Assembly: GCA_021442155.1 (NCBI GenBank)
Contig: CM038225.1
Span: forward strand, 88,362,925 to 88,426,924
Source: Cymbidium sinense
Taxonomy: Eukaryota; Streptophyta; Magnoliopsida; Asparagales; Orchidaceae
DNA: 64,000 bases
Direction: 5' to 3'
Part shown: positions 35,195-46,395 of the stretch, piece by piece
Layout of the letters: every line of letters begins with the position of its first letter
Position numbering within the stretch: position 1 is the stretch's first letter
The notes under the pieces: model-generated
Databases searched by the model: none
What the model was told of the DNA's origin: nothing
Seen by the model: only the letters and a program-made list of their open reading frames with translations
Made by a program: the position numbers and the translations under genes

Positions 35195-37042
35195 AACTTA
35201 AGAATAATATACTTTTATGAGATTTAGTACCTATGTGTGTTTTCAAAAAATTAAAAATTGATTTAGGATAAAAAATTTTAATATAAAACTTTTTATGCGC
35301 TTTGATGAAATTATTTAGTATTACTCTATAGAATTATTCTCTTATCTCTTCATATGGTATTTATACTTTTCAAGCAAAGAATAGGCAACCAAGAAGCGGG
35401 AAAGAGTGATTTAGTGACTAAATACTAGCTAGCATACATATAGAGATGCACATTAGCTTTAAAAATGAGAATAAATAAGAGCATAGAAGAATAATAATAC
35501 TAGGTAGCTTAGTTTATCCACATATATTGTAGAAATGCTTGATCTATTAATATTATATTTTATATTTGAGTGGAAGGCTATATTATATTGAAGTGAAGCC
35601 ATTCCTATTAGTTCCCATCTCATTTGTTTTAATCATGTTGCCCCAATAATGTTAGTTGACATCCTTTTGCGAGTCACCTTCTAAAATCGAAGTGAGACTC
35701 AAAACAATGAGGCCATGGCCAACATGTGTCACTTTTTTCTTGACTTTGAGGGGTCATACAACTTTGTATTTGCACTAATAGCAATAGAAATATAAGAAAT
35801 AACATATTGAAATTGAGCTCCATGGTAGATGAACAAAGTTATTAGAGTGATGAACTTATAAAGAGGTTTTGATGCTTGAGGTCAAACTCATCCAATAAAA
35901 AAAGGTGACTTGAAAACCATCCAAAGAGATTCTTAATCATTAAGAGAAATTTAAATAACAAAGGATAAGAAGGTCATTCTAAAAAAGAGATTGCAAAAAG
36001 GGATAACCAAGAAAATGAAGTGTAGTGCCTAAGAGTTCTATGAGCATATATCAAACATGCAGGTGAATAATATTAATTAGGCCATCATAGCCTATTTAGT
36101 TATGAAGTATAGTATTAAGATTCCCTTAAGTACTCTACCTTTGAATTTAATCATCTATGGAGTAAGTTGAAATTGAGGGATTTTGTCAGCCAAGTTGTCC
36201 TTCAAACCTCTAGTTTGATTATAGCCTTTTTATCCCTCTTATAGTCGTTAAACCCTCTTTTGTGTTTCTAGAAAGTTAAACATTTATTTTTTATAATTTG
36301 GTTAGCCACAAATTTATCAATCCATAATATAAATAAAAGAGTGTTAATTGAATTTTTATCCTTTCATTGTCTTGGTTTAAGAATAAAGCATCTCTTATTA
36401 GAGTGCAATTTATGATGAGTTCATACTTTTTATAAGGTGAGTACTGACTTTTTTTAAAGGGTGTGAACGTTGGTTTACCTTGTTATTCAACTTTGGTGTA
36501 GGATGTGTGCCATATTTATAAATAATAAGTTTGACATGATCAACCATAATATTTGAACAATTTATAAGAAATGTGAGGCTATGACATTCCAAAGGTCTTA
36601 GAAAATGAGATGGTTGTAATGATGATGTCTTAATTGGTTATTGTAAGAGTAATATAGGGTTAAAGTGTTAATACCACATACATAGACACAAAGAGATATA
36701 AATTGTTCTATGTATTAGTTAGTAATCCTATAAGGCCTAGAATAAGTAAATATGAAAGTTAAGGGTTTTTTAAAAATTCAATCATGTACATGTTATGATG
36801 CATTAGCTAGCCTTTCCCTTTTAATCCCATAGACTAATGTGGGCTTCCAAAGGTCTCTTAGGTTGGAGCCTTCTTAAAGACAATAACATGTCTCAGTGGT
36901 TGATTGGATTATAATATAAAGAGTGCACTCACCTTATGTGGTTAGATAACTAAAGCTATAATGATTTATGGGTAATAAAATGAATGTTGCCATAAGGCAA
37001 CCTATTTCAACCACAAAGAGATATCAATGACCATCAATAATA

Positions 37043-37065
37043 AGAGAGAGAGAGAGAGTGTGTGT
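37043..37065. repeat. (AG)n(TG)n short microsatellite
   Basis: About eight AG units followed by three to four TG units. Confidence 0.85.
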
Positions 37066-39899
37066 ACAAATAAAATTTTTTGCTATTAAAAAGAATGTTA
37101 TAAAACCATTGGATAAATTGATCATCATCATCAAGCTCTTTGATGATGGTGAGAATACAAATAGGTTCCTTTTGCATATATGAACAACATTTAAAAGATT
37201 GTTAGATCAATGAGTTCCTCAAGATAGTGGTTGAGAAGTTCAATATAGGAAAGAGTGTGCACTCAAAATCATCTGTAAAATTAAACACTTCATGAGAACA
37301 TTTGATGCTATTAGCTAGAATTGATGACAACTCTTGCATTCAAAACTAATTTCTTCCCTCTTGTTGGATTGTAAAATTTATCTAATGAAAATTCTTTTTA
37401 ATTTGTATTTCTTTTGTAAGTAGAAGTTATAGTGATCTGATAATAACATTTGTCAACAAAATTTTTTAAAAACAAATTTTTATTTGTATTTAAAGTATTT
37501 TATTTCTAATTATTTCTTTGAAAGTTGACTTCTAATTAAAAAATATAATAAATTTTAAAATTATATTTTCATTGCTAAATTTTATATCACCTTTTCATTA
37601 TAATTGCTAATACTTTAAAATTACTATTTTTGTGAGGTTAAACTAGCTCAATAGGTTTTATATGTATATCCAATTGACTCTTATTGATGAAATTAAACAT
37701 AATTGTAATCATATTGGAACAAAACATAATTTATGAATCTCAAACAAAAAAAAAACACAACACCACTTTCAAGTTCACGAAGAAATGACTAAAAATAAAG
37801 AAAAATCAAAGTGTAGTAGCCATAATCACCCTCCTATAATTGTTTTTTAAGGCTAAACTTTTCTAGGGTAGAATGCTACAAATATTAAAATATTAAATTT
37901 TTGTATAATAGAACTTGTCAACAAGAGTGGATGAGCAAAAGTAAAATAAAACATTAAAAGAAACATCCATAAGAATAACATGGCTAAAGAACCAACAAAT
38001 ATAGTACCAAGGCAAAGTAAGTTCTTAGATTTATATAATTAATACTATAAGACTTAATGACAAATTTGTAGTGAAAGTATTTATATTGATAGTTTTTAGA
38101 GAAAATAATAAATTTATTAGCGCACAAGACTCTGAGATTAAAAATAAATTTTAGTACAATAAAAATTTTAGAGGGCATATATCAACATTATATTTATTTG
38201 ATTTTGTGGCTATTAAGAGATTAATATTTCTATTATTAAGTTTTGCTACATTAAATAGTATTAGGATGGCAACATATGTATACTATGTTAAAATAAGTAG
38301 AGAATACCTTTATGTCATGCTAATATATTTAGAAAAAAAAAGTATAATAATTTTAAGCACACTTTTGTTAAGTTTGGGGTATATGTATGCATTATTTATG
38401 GGAAGAAAAAAGTTAACTTTGAGGTAGAGTTGACTCTTTATGATATAAAAAATGGTAAGTTTTCTTAAATATATTATAAAAGTCATTAAATATATCAAAT
38501 ACACTTATTGAATTTTTTTTCTTCTTAATTTTTTTGCTTTCTTCTATCTTTATAAAAAATATATTGCATATGCTATGTAGAGTTACAATATGAAATAGTG
38601 AACATACAACATGATATACCTATATTGAAAAGATAGATAGAATTTTGGGTTATAATGTGAAACATCTTAGAAACATTTGTTGTCTCTATTAAAGCAAATG
38701 GAAGAACATACTAAAGAAGAAAAAAAACTAATAAAAATGAAATAACCTACCAAACTAAGCTTTTAAGGAAATAAAAAAATATCCAAAACCTATTTATTTA
38801 GATGTGATTATTTTCTAAAGTAACTTGGATCTTTGATCACTTAAAGAATAATTAAAGACAAAGTAATAATGAAGAGTAAAGTGTAAACTAGTGATCCAAG
38901 TTATCTTTAGTCTAGTGGTTTCATTATAATTAGTTATGTTTTGTTTAATTTGAAACCTTTTTAAGTGACACACAAATCTGAAACTTTACTAAAATACTTT
39001 TATTTTAAATTCTAAAAGATTATGTTGAAAGCTATATATTTTCTTAAGTTAAATTGAAAAAATACTTTGAAAACATAAAACATATATTAATATCTAATAA
39101 TATATACAATAATGGATTACACATGATCATAGATCTTTTATATGTTTGTGATCATATACATGACAATGATCATATATATAAAGAATGAGATAGTTTTTTA
39201 GGATGGGCAACATGTACTAACCTTTGGTAATGCAACCCTAATTTTAGGATTCATATTACTTATACTAAAATATTTATAAGATTAGAATTTTATGCATAAT
39301 TACATGAAATTTTAAAGAACATGTATTAATTATATAAATAATAACCAAAACAAGTGTGATTATTTAGTAGTACAACATTTTCTCGAAGGGATTCAATGAG
39401 GGCACCTCTTTATAATTTATTAAATGAGGTGCGAGAATCAAAAGTGCAAACTAAACTCTTCTTCAGAGATAGGTACTTCACTAAGTGACTCTCTTATTTA
39501 AAGGCTTCCTACACTATATATCTTAACTTATACAACCTTTTATTATATGCTATTAACTAATTTTAGGTAGCACATATTTAATTGTAACAAATTTTTTTAA
39601 TAGTGACCACTTGTCATCCTAATAAGAATAATAAAGTGGAAGGTTGATACCATAACTTTAAAATGTGTTGAGAAAATGATGGCTAAAATTCTTGTTTTCT
39701 TTTTTCATGATGTATAATTAGTAAGATAATTATTCCATCAAAATCCTTATGCTTACCGAGCAACCAAAGAGCAACTATAGAGCATCATTCTTAAAAGTCT
39801 TAAGTTCAATTTCTTAAAAAAATAGTATTAATCAAATATTTTTTGTTGATAAAGATGTTTTTAATCAAATAATTGGCAAGTAATTATGGCAATGATAAC

Positions 39900-40300
39900 C
39901 ACAATATCGTTGTAAGCCATTCCCTATCTTATTGAAAGCCATTAGGACGACTCAATAATAAGAGCCCTAGAAAATGGTAGCCAAGTTTATCTTTCTTAAC
40001 ATAGATTGTATAAGGGTTGATTGCCTTAGGACTTTTATTTACACCTCCCATGATAAAGTCAAGACTACACTAATGATGTCAATTAGCTAAGTAGGTCTCA
40101 TTTTAATACATTGTTCTTGCATGGGCTCCTTTCACAACCTCCTCCTTAGTTTGGTAAAGATGAACTATTTTAGATTCTTACATAAAATGCACTCTTTAAT
40201 AAATTTCTGGATGTGGTAGCAATTCTTTGTGTCCTAATAATATTTTTTATTGAAGAAATAAATTGTTATGGGTACCTTATCAAGAACTTAAAACCAATGC
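39900..40300 (-). pseudogene. Possible gypsy integrase remnant (zinc-finger and core start)
   Basis: On the minus strand, the text at about 40220-40165 reads CYHIQKFIKECILCKNLK, resembling the second half of the integrase HHCC zinc finger (fV..C..Cq..K). About 130 bp further, SLDFIMGG and then a VKKDKLGYHF-like stretch resemble the start of the core (sMDFI.glP, then vvvDrltK.aHF). Frames shift between the blocks and conservation is poor. It could be chance similarity in A+T-rich DNA; I rate it as a trace only. Confidence 0.3.
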
Positions 40301-41049
40301 TCTCTACTACACACTAATAATAAAAAACTTTAACTCAATGTATTCAACTACTTTAACAATGAATACCCTAAGAGTAGAAAAAAAATAGAATAATGATGTA
40401 GTAATAAATATGAATTCTTTCTCATTATTAAAGTAAATCTTATCTTTACTTGTTCTTATCTCTCAAAAAGATAATCCTTCAATTGGGTTTGATGGTGGCT
40501 GGTTGTTATTAGTACTAGTTGAAGTAAGGCTTTTTAAGCAACCTATAATTGTGCTTTGTTGTTATATATTAAGTATTGATGTGGCCGTTACCAAGTTTAT
40601 GTAACTTTACCAAGGTGTTCAACTATTATAGACCAAGTGCATATAAAAATGATTCTTCTCTCAAATCTTAGCTGGGTAGGATTTGTGCAATAGCTATCTC
40701 CAAATGTTTTACATAGAATATCATATTGGAATCTTTTCATGATGACGATATTAATTTACTCACTTTGCTAATTTTTTATTCTTAGTAAGGATTTTGAGTT
40801 CTTTAATGGCTTCTAAGCACCAATAATAAAAACCTTTTGAATTTAATGGAGGACATGATACTTCTTAAAGGAAGGCAAGTAAACCATCAAATGGTGTATT
40901 CTTTGTGGAAAATTAAAATCATAACTTTTAAAAATTTTACTTTTATGATGAAAATATATAAATATTAATTAACAATTAATTTATTCATAAAAGTAAAAAT
41001 TTAAAAATGTATATTTATATTCATTAGAGATTTTTCTTTAGTTTAAAGT

Positions 41050-42750
41050 GAGTAAGATGTGGTTTAATTTATTCAATTCATATATAAAGGCAAAACCCTT
41101 ATTATTGAGTACATCTCATGAGAAATTTCTTGATTAAATTAGTGTTAAAGATTTTTATAATTTTAAAGCTTAAGACAAGGATGGATAGTTGGATTGATTC
41201 ATTTTTGGTTTTATCCTTTTCAAAAAAATAAAAGAAAAGAGGGAACACTAGAATTTAAGAGTCCCAAAAGTGTTCTAAATTATCATTTGATTGGACCTAA
41301 ATATTTAAAATTTTCCAATTTAAATTTTGAGTTATTAATTTCATTAGGAGTTTCGAACTTACATTTGATCAACACAATATTGAGAAAATATTTAGAAAAT
41401 ACCTAAAAGGTGGGAACTTGTGATTTAAATCTCAAATCATAGAATTAAGGTAGCAACTTAATCTTAAATCTATCAAAATGCATGGTAAATATAGATTTTA
41501 ACTCCACATGGAGCTGAAATAGACTCCACTCTATAAACTTATAATCCTACCTTGAATTGATAGTTACCTAAATTCATCAACACATTTTAATACTATGATG
41601 GTTAGTCTTATGCTAAGGATATATAAGGTTAGTCTTATTTAAGAATTAGGGATTACAACTTAACCATTAAATTTATTGACCTAATTATGACTAGAAAACA
41701 ATGGTTGAAATAAATGCATTAGTTTCATTTTTTTTATTTGTCAATGATTCAATGCAATTCTAGTTTGAAATATGTGTACAATAGAATTTTAAAGTTATTT
41801 TAACATACAAAATATAATACAACATTCATAGAGAAGTGGCGCTCAATCTTATAGGTTAAATGGCCCCTACTAAAACACATGTACTAGAAAAGTGTATGCA
41901 TCAAGATATAAGTGCAAGAAGTATGTGGATGATGAGTTTCCCTAATGTTTCTGATTTATTTTAGTTTATATGATCGGTTTTAACATTCTTTTTATAAAAT
42001 AAAAATTTATTTCTAAAATCTTTTCACATAAAATGTCCAAGTCACACTCATAGATAAGCAAATGAAGATACCTAATAAAAAGTATGTGTATATTGTGAAA
42101 TCAAATTAAATAATCAACAAACAAATAGGTAACCAAATAATGAAATAATAAATGAGAGGCCAAGTGTGACTAGGTTTATATATATATATATAAAGTATAA
42201 AGTTGTAGTTAAGCATCTACCTTATATAGTCCAGTCTAGATTCACAAAGCTTTCAAAAAGATTTATTTGCTCCAAAGCTCTAAGGTATCATGTTAATGAT
42301 TTATCCTATTTCTAAAAAGCATAATCCTGTCTTTACAAAGGTTAATAGTGTAGTTTATATTTTACAATATTTATAATCATACATAGCTTAGTATAATAAA
42401 TGGCAACTGCTTAACTTATTAACCATGCTTAGATTTTATAATTATGGATACAAGCACCTAAAAGAAAATTTTATTCAATTAAATGACTCATTTAGCCCTT
42501 TAAGCATGGTCATTTGTAAAATGATATTCACCAATCATCCATATTCATTTATAATCATTCATATTCTCATTTTTCAAATTACATCACAACTAAATAACAC
42601 AACATCAAAATAAAGCATCACATCTAAACTAACTTAAAGAGTCTAAGGTTGGCGACATATCCACCATCTAATGTGCACTAAGCAATAAAGGTGCTACCAT
42701 ATTATGATTCAATGTTTCATTTTTTTTACCTACTAATTAATTATGGGTTT
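41050..42750 (-). mobile_element. Diverged inverted copy of the long LTR repeat (tentative)
   Basis: Blocks in the same order as the inverted copy at 51800-53650 are visible. These are a TTCTAAATTATCAT word (about 41272; about 52070 in the other copy), GTGGGAACTTGTGA (GTGAGAATTTATGC at 52198), AACTTATAATCC, and GGTTAGTCTTAT (GCTAGTTTTAT). A GGCGAC...CATCTAATGTG block near 42652 resembles GGTGACTTAACATCCTAATGTG near 53600. Divergence is high, and neither end can be placed. Confidence 0.4.
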
Positions 42751-43604
42751 GTTTTAAGTTTATAAAATTAGAAATATAAGAAATTTCTATCAATTTAATA
42801 TTTTGATTATTTCATTTTATTTAAATAAGGCACATGAACTTCCAACATTCACAAAGGAAATGAATATTATTATCTAGAGCAACCTGAACCTAATGAGGTA
42901 TACATCTTACCCATATGGGTGAAGCTACACTTCAAAATATCTCTAAAATAGACAAAAGTAGATTTTATATATTTTAGGTTATTTATGATTTATAATGTTA
43001 AAGTTCAATTAATTAGTTAATCTTAATTTATTTTATATGTTAAATAAAATATAGAATATATGAAATAATTCTATAGAGTTTTGGAGAAAATCTAAGAAAG
43101 ATCATAAAACATTTTTTTTTTATTATTATGATGTAAAATAAATTTAATATTATCATTTAATTATGATTTTTTAATCAAATTAGCTTAAAAATTACAAAAA
43201 CAATCTCAAAGCTTAAGAGTGACTAGGGAAACTCTCCAAAAAAATATTAGTTTATTTGGACTTAATTGAATTTATTTAAATTTAAATTATTTAAAAGTAT
43301 AATTTTGTTTCTTAACCAAAATAACTCCATATTAAATGAAATTTTCTACAAATACTTTTGATGGTGTCATAAGGTTTTTAATAATTAAGTGGTAATTGGA
43401 GAACATTTGAATTTATTATGATTTATTTAGTTTAAGGACTACTTTATTTTAAAATTTTAAAACATATATTTTATGTTATTTTATAACCCTTTTTTTCTAG
43501 AGGTCATCAGGCTTTAAGAAAAACTAATTTTAGACTTTTATCATTCTATGTAATTTTAGGGATTTTTAAAGTCTTGAAAAAAATATAAAAGATGAATCTT
43601 ACTA
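42751..43604. other. A+T-rich DNA, nothing recognised
   Basis: No open frame of note and no TE motif. It ends where an LTR start of the TGTTGGCC family appears. Confidence 0.5.
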
Positions 43605-43713
43605 CGTTGACCTCGCTTTTAGTGACGTTGATAGAAATTCTCATATTCATATGATTTGATCTAGGCACTAAGGCTTTCTGCACTTAGAGATACGACATTT
43701 CTAGTGGTCATAA
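43605..43713 (+). mobile_element. Start of a long-LTR copy, cut by CACTA 3
   Basis: CGTTGACCTCGCTTTTAG corresponds to the family start TGTTGGCCTCACTTTTAG. GATCTAGGCACTAAGGCTTTC, 60 bp on, matches the block after the start at 10652. The copy stops at 43713, directly before CACTATAAAA. Confidence 0.6.
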
Positions 43714-45951
43714 CACTATAAAATATTGAAGTATTCTAGTGGCATTTCTAGCAGACAAGTCTGCCTGTTATTGCCAACTGAATAATCATTCGGATAGTCA
43801 GTTGAAAATATTTCTGATGGCATTCCCTACTGAGCAGAACGTCGGGCTCAAATAACTTAAACTCGACTAAATTTCCAATGGATTAGGCGATCGCATAAGG
43901 ATTTAAAGTATTGAGGTATTTTAATGGATTTTAGGTTAAATCTTCTTCAAATTTATTAGAATTTGTTAAATGTTACATTAAAATGTCTATTTGTGTGTAG
44001 ATCTTTAATTGCACATGTTAGTTTTTCTATTTTTTTAAATAAATTTAGGATTTAAGAATTTAATCCTAATTATTCTTTGAAGTCATTTAATGTGTAAAAT
44101 TATTAATTATATAATTTTCAAAATTTTGATGTATTTATTTAAAATTTATAATATGTGCAGTTTTAATTTTTTTAAAAAATATATTTTATGATTATGAGCT
44201 AGTACAATTTTAGTTGTAAAATATTTTATTCATTACGAATGACTTAGACACCTAAAGTGTCACATGAATTTAGCCATTTATTATACAATCAATACTACTT
44301 ATGCAATGGTGACAGAATATTAATTGAATTCTCATATTTTTTTAATTTACCTGAGATCATGGATATCCATAGTGACTGGTCATAGATGTATAATATATTG
44401 CATTCAGAAGAAAATGACCAAATGATGAATTCTTGAGTGGTGTTGAGCACTTCATACATGTGGCAACATAACTTTCTTCTTACATTTCTGAATGAAAGTT
44501 TTGATGTCAAAGTAGACTTATATCACAATAGTTTCCAACCAATTATTGGTTTTATACTTCACATGGCAGTTTGGGCCACATGTTGATGCTTCCAGTGGTG
44601 CCTCAATGAGCCATGCATGCCACTTAAGTGAATATGATTATGGTCAAACTTACAAAGAAATGGTCTATGATGCTGCTAGAGCAGAGTACCTTACAGAGAA
44701 GGAGCCACCTAATAAAGATGCTCGAAAGTTCAATGACCTACTAAAGGTAGCATAACTACCATTATGGGAAGGATGCATGACATTAAGCTATCTATGGCTG
44801 TAAGAATGATAAGTATTAAAACTGAATTTAATATGCCACGTGAATGCTTTAACTAATTTATAGGGCTATTAAAAGAAACAAACTCACAAAAAAAAACTTA
44901 GTTCTTGACCTATACAAAACAAAGAAGTTGGTGTCAAAGTGAGAACTAAGCTTAAAAAAAATTGATTGTTGTGTCAATGATTGTATGCTATATTATAAGG
45001 ATAATGCATAGAATATTGAATGCAAATTTTGTGGAGCATCGACATTCAAGCCACATAGTAGAAAATAATGCAAGTAGAAGGATGTACCACATAAGCATCA
45101 GTTCTACTTTCCACTAACTCACATTTATAGAGACTGTATGCTTCCATGCATTTAGCGCGATAGCATCACAATAGAGCAAGTACATCACATATCTTTTGCC
45201 ATCCATTAGATGGAGAAGCGTGGAAGCATTTCAATCGCCCTTACCCAAATTTTGTAGGTGAGCTATAAAATGTTAGACTTGGCTTTTGCATTGATGGTTT
45301 AACACTATTTAGTTAGTTTGCATCACCCTATTTATGTTGGCTAGCGATAGTTACACCATATAGTTTACCACCAAAGATGTGCATGACAACTCCTTAAATG
45401 TTCTACCATAATGGAAGTCTAATCTGGTAAGGCATCATCTTGATGGCATCTATATAGAGAAAAATTATTTTGACAATATTTTTAACATAATGATGGGCGT
45501 TAAGGGTAAAATTAAAGGTAATCTTAAGGTCAGGTTGGACTTGAAGGAATCTTACCATAGAAAAAAGTTAGAGCTAAGGGAGACTACAGCTGGTACATTT
45601 TAGAAGCATAAAGCCAAATAGTGCCTCACATTGAAACAATGAAGAATAGTATGTAAGTGGGTACAATCATTAAAGTTACTATATGGATATGCATCTAACT
45701 TGACCATTTATGTTGATTTGAGAATGGAATGATTGTTTAGAATGAAGAGCCATGACTGCTATATATTTTCTATAATGCTTACTTCAAGTTGCATATAGTG
45801 CTTTACGAGAGCAAATATTAAATCCTTCTATAAGCTCAAAATAATCCAACCATCCCCCCCCCTCCCCCTACATCCCTCTCCTCTCCCACTTTTTTTTTTT
45901 ACTCCATGGAATAGCTTCCAATACATATACCATATGAAGCTAGAGTGGGAG
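43714..45951 (+). mobile_element. CACTA transposon 3, internally deleted and 3'-interrupted
   Basis: It begins CACTATAAAATATTG, a decayed CACTA end, and is colinear with CACTA 2 (17897-25430). It lacks the LINE and the MITE-like insertion, so it shows the pre-insertion state near 44340 and 44180. Relative to CACTA 2 it also lacks about 235 bp near its start and about 515 bp of the transposase middle (junction near 45403). Colinearity ends at AGCTAGAGTGGGAG, where an LTR start begins at 45952. The 3' half is not seen and may lie in or beyond the gap. Confidence 0.75.
44540..45951 (+). pseudogene. TNP2 transposase fragment in CACTA 3, broken
   Basis: EYDYGQTYKEMVYDAARAEY lies at about 44627-44690 and is followed by KEPPNKDARKFNDLLK, so this part reads better than in CACTA 2. 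Later blocks (DVMHIEK-like at about 45440, ARLDLKE at about 45530, and the segment leading to the DUF4218 region) match CACTA 2 in order. About 515 bp carrying the KVDVYLQALIDEL and WTINEF motifs is deleted. Stops and frame changes are present, and the gene ends abruptly at the LTR insertion. Confidence 0.82.
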
Positions 45952-46295
45952 TATTGGCCTCACTTTTGGAGTGAGGATTCATCCTTCCTATCTTAGATTT
46001 AGGGATCCTCTAGACACTTAGATTTCTTTATTCATAGGACACTTCTAGTGATTTAGAGAACATTAACCCAAGCCTAGAGACATAAGAAAGCATACCCCGA
46101 GCTTAGGTCATAGTTTAGGGTAAATAGGTCCTACTTATCCTATGGCCTAAACCATGACCAAAACCAACACCATGCCAATACAACCAACCTTAATTGGATT
46201 TTGTTTTACATCCAAGCTCCAAGCCAAATTAACCTAACCCTTAATCTAATCCAATTCCACCATCATCCTATGGAACCTACACAATCCATCAATTT
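45952..46295 (+). mobile_element. Start of another long-LTR copy, running into the gap
   Basis: TATTGGCCTCACTTTTGGAG opens it, followed by the family text (AGACACTTAGATTTC, GGACACTTCTAGTGATT) and the beginning of the CCAA-rich segment. It was inserted into CACTA 3. Its remainder is hidden by the N run. Confidence 0.65.
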
Positions 46296-46395
46296 NNNNN
46301 NNNNNNNNNNNNNNNNNNNNNNNNNNNNNNNNNNNNNNNNNNNNNNNNNNNNNNNNNNNNNNNNNNNNNNNNNNNNNNNNNNNNNNNNNNNNNNN
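46296..46395. other. Assembly gap, 100 N
   Basis: Exactly 100 N, the usual placeholder for a gap of unknown size. The text on each side belongs to different repeats, so adjacency, distance and orientation across it are not shown by the sequence. An 86-codon open frame across the gap is an artefact. Confidence 0.99.

Larger units (their letters stand above)
32460..39899. other. Long A+T-rich stretch without recognisable genes
   Basis: About 7.4 kb follows the SAUR stop. I see short open frames only, none with a domain I recognise, and no clear TE ends. The texture is like old decayed retrotransposon DNA, but I cannot support a family. The SAUR 3' UTR must lie in the first few hundred bases; no single polyadenylation signal stands out. 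Confidence 0.5.

Noticed and set aside
36410..38504. Small overlapping frames, including a sense/antisense pair near 38.2-38.5 kb
   Set aside because: They are low-complexity A+T-rich translations with no domain and no base-composition shift.
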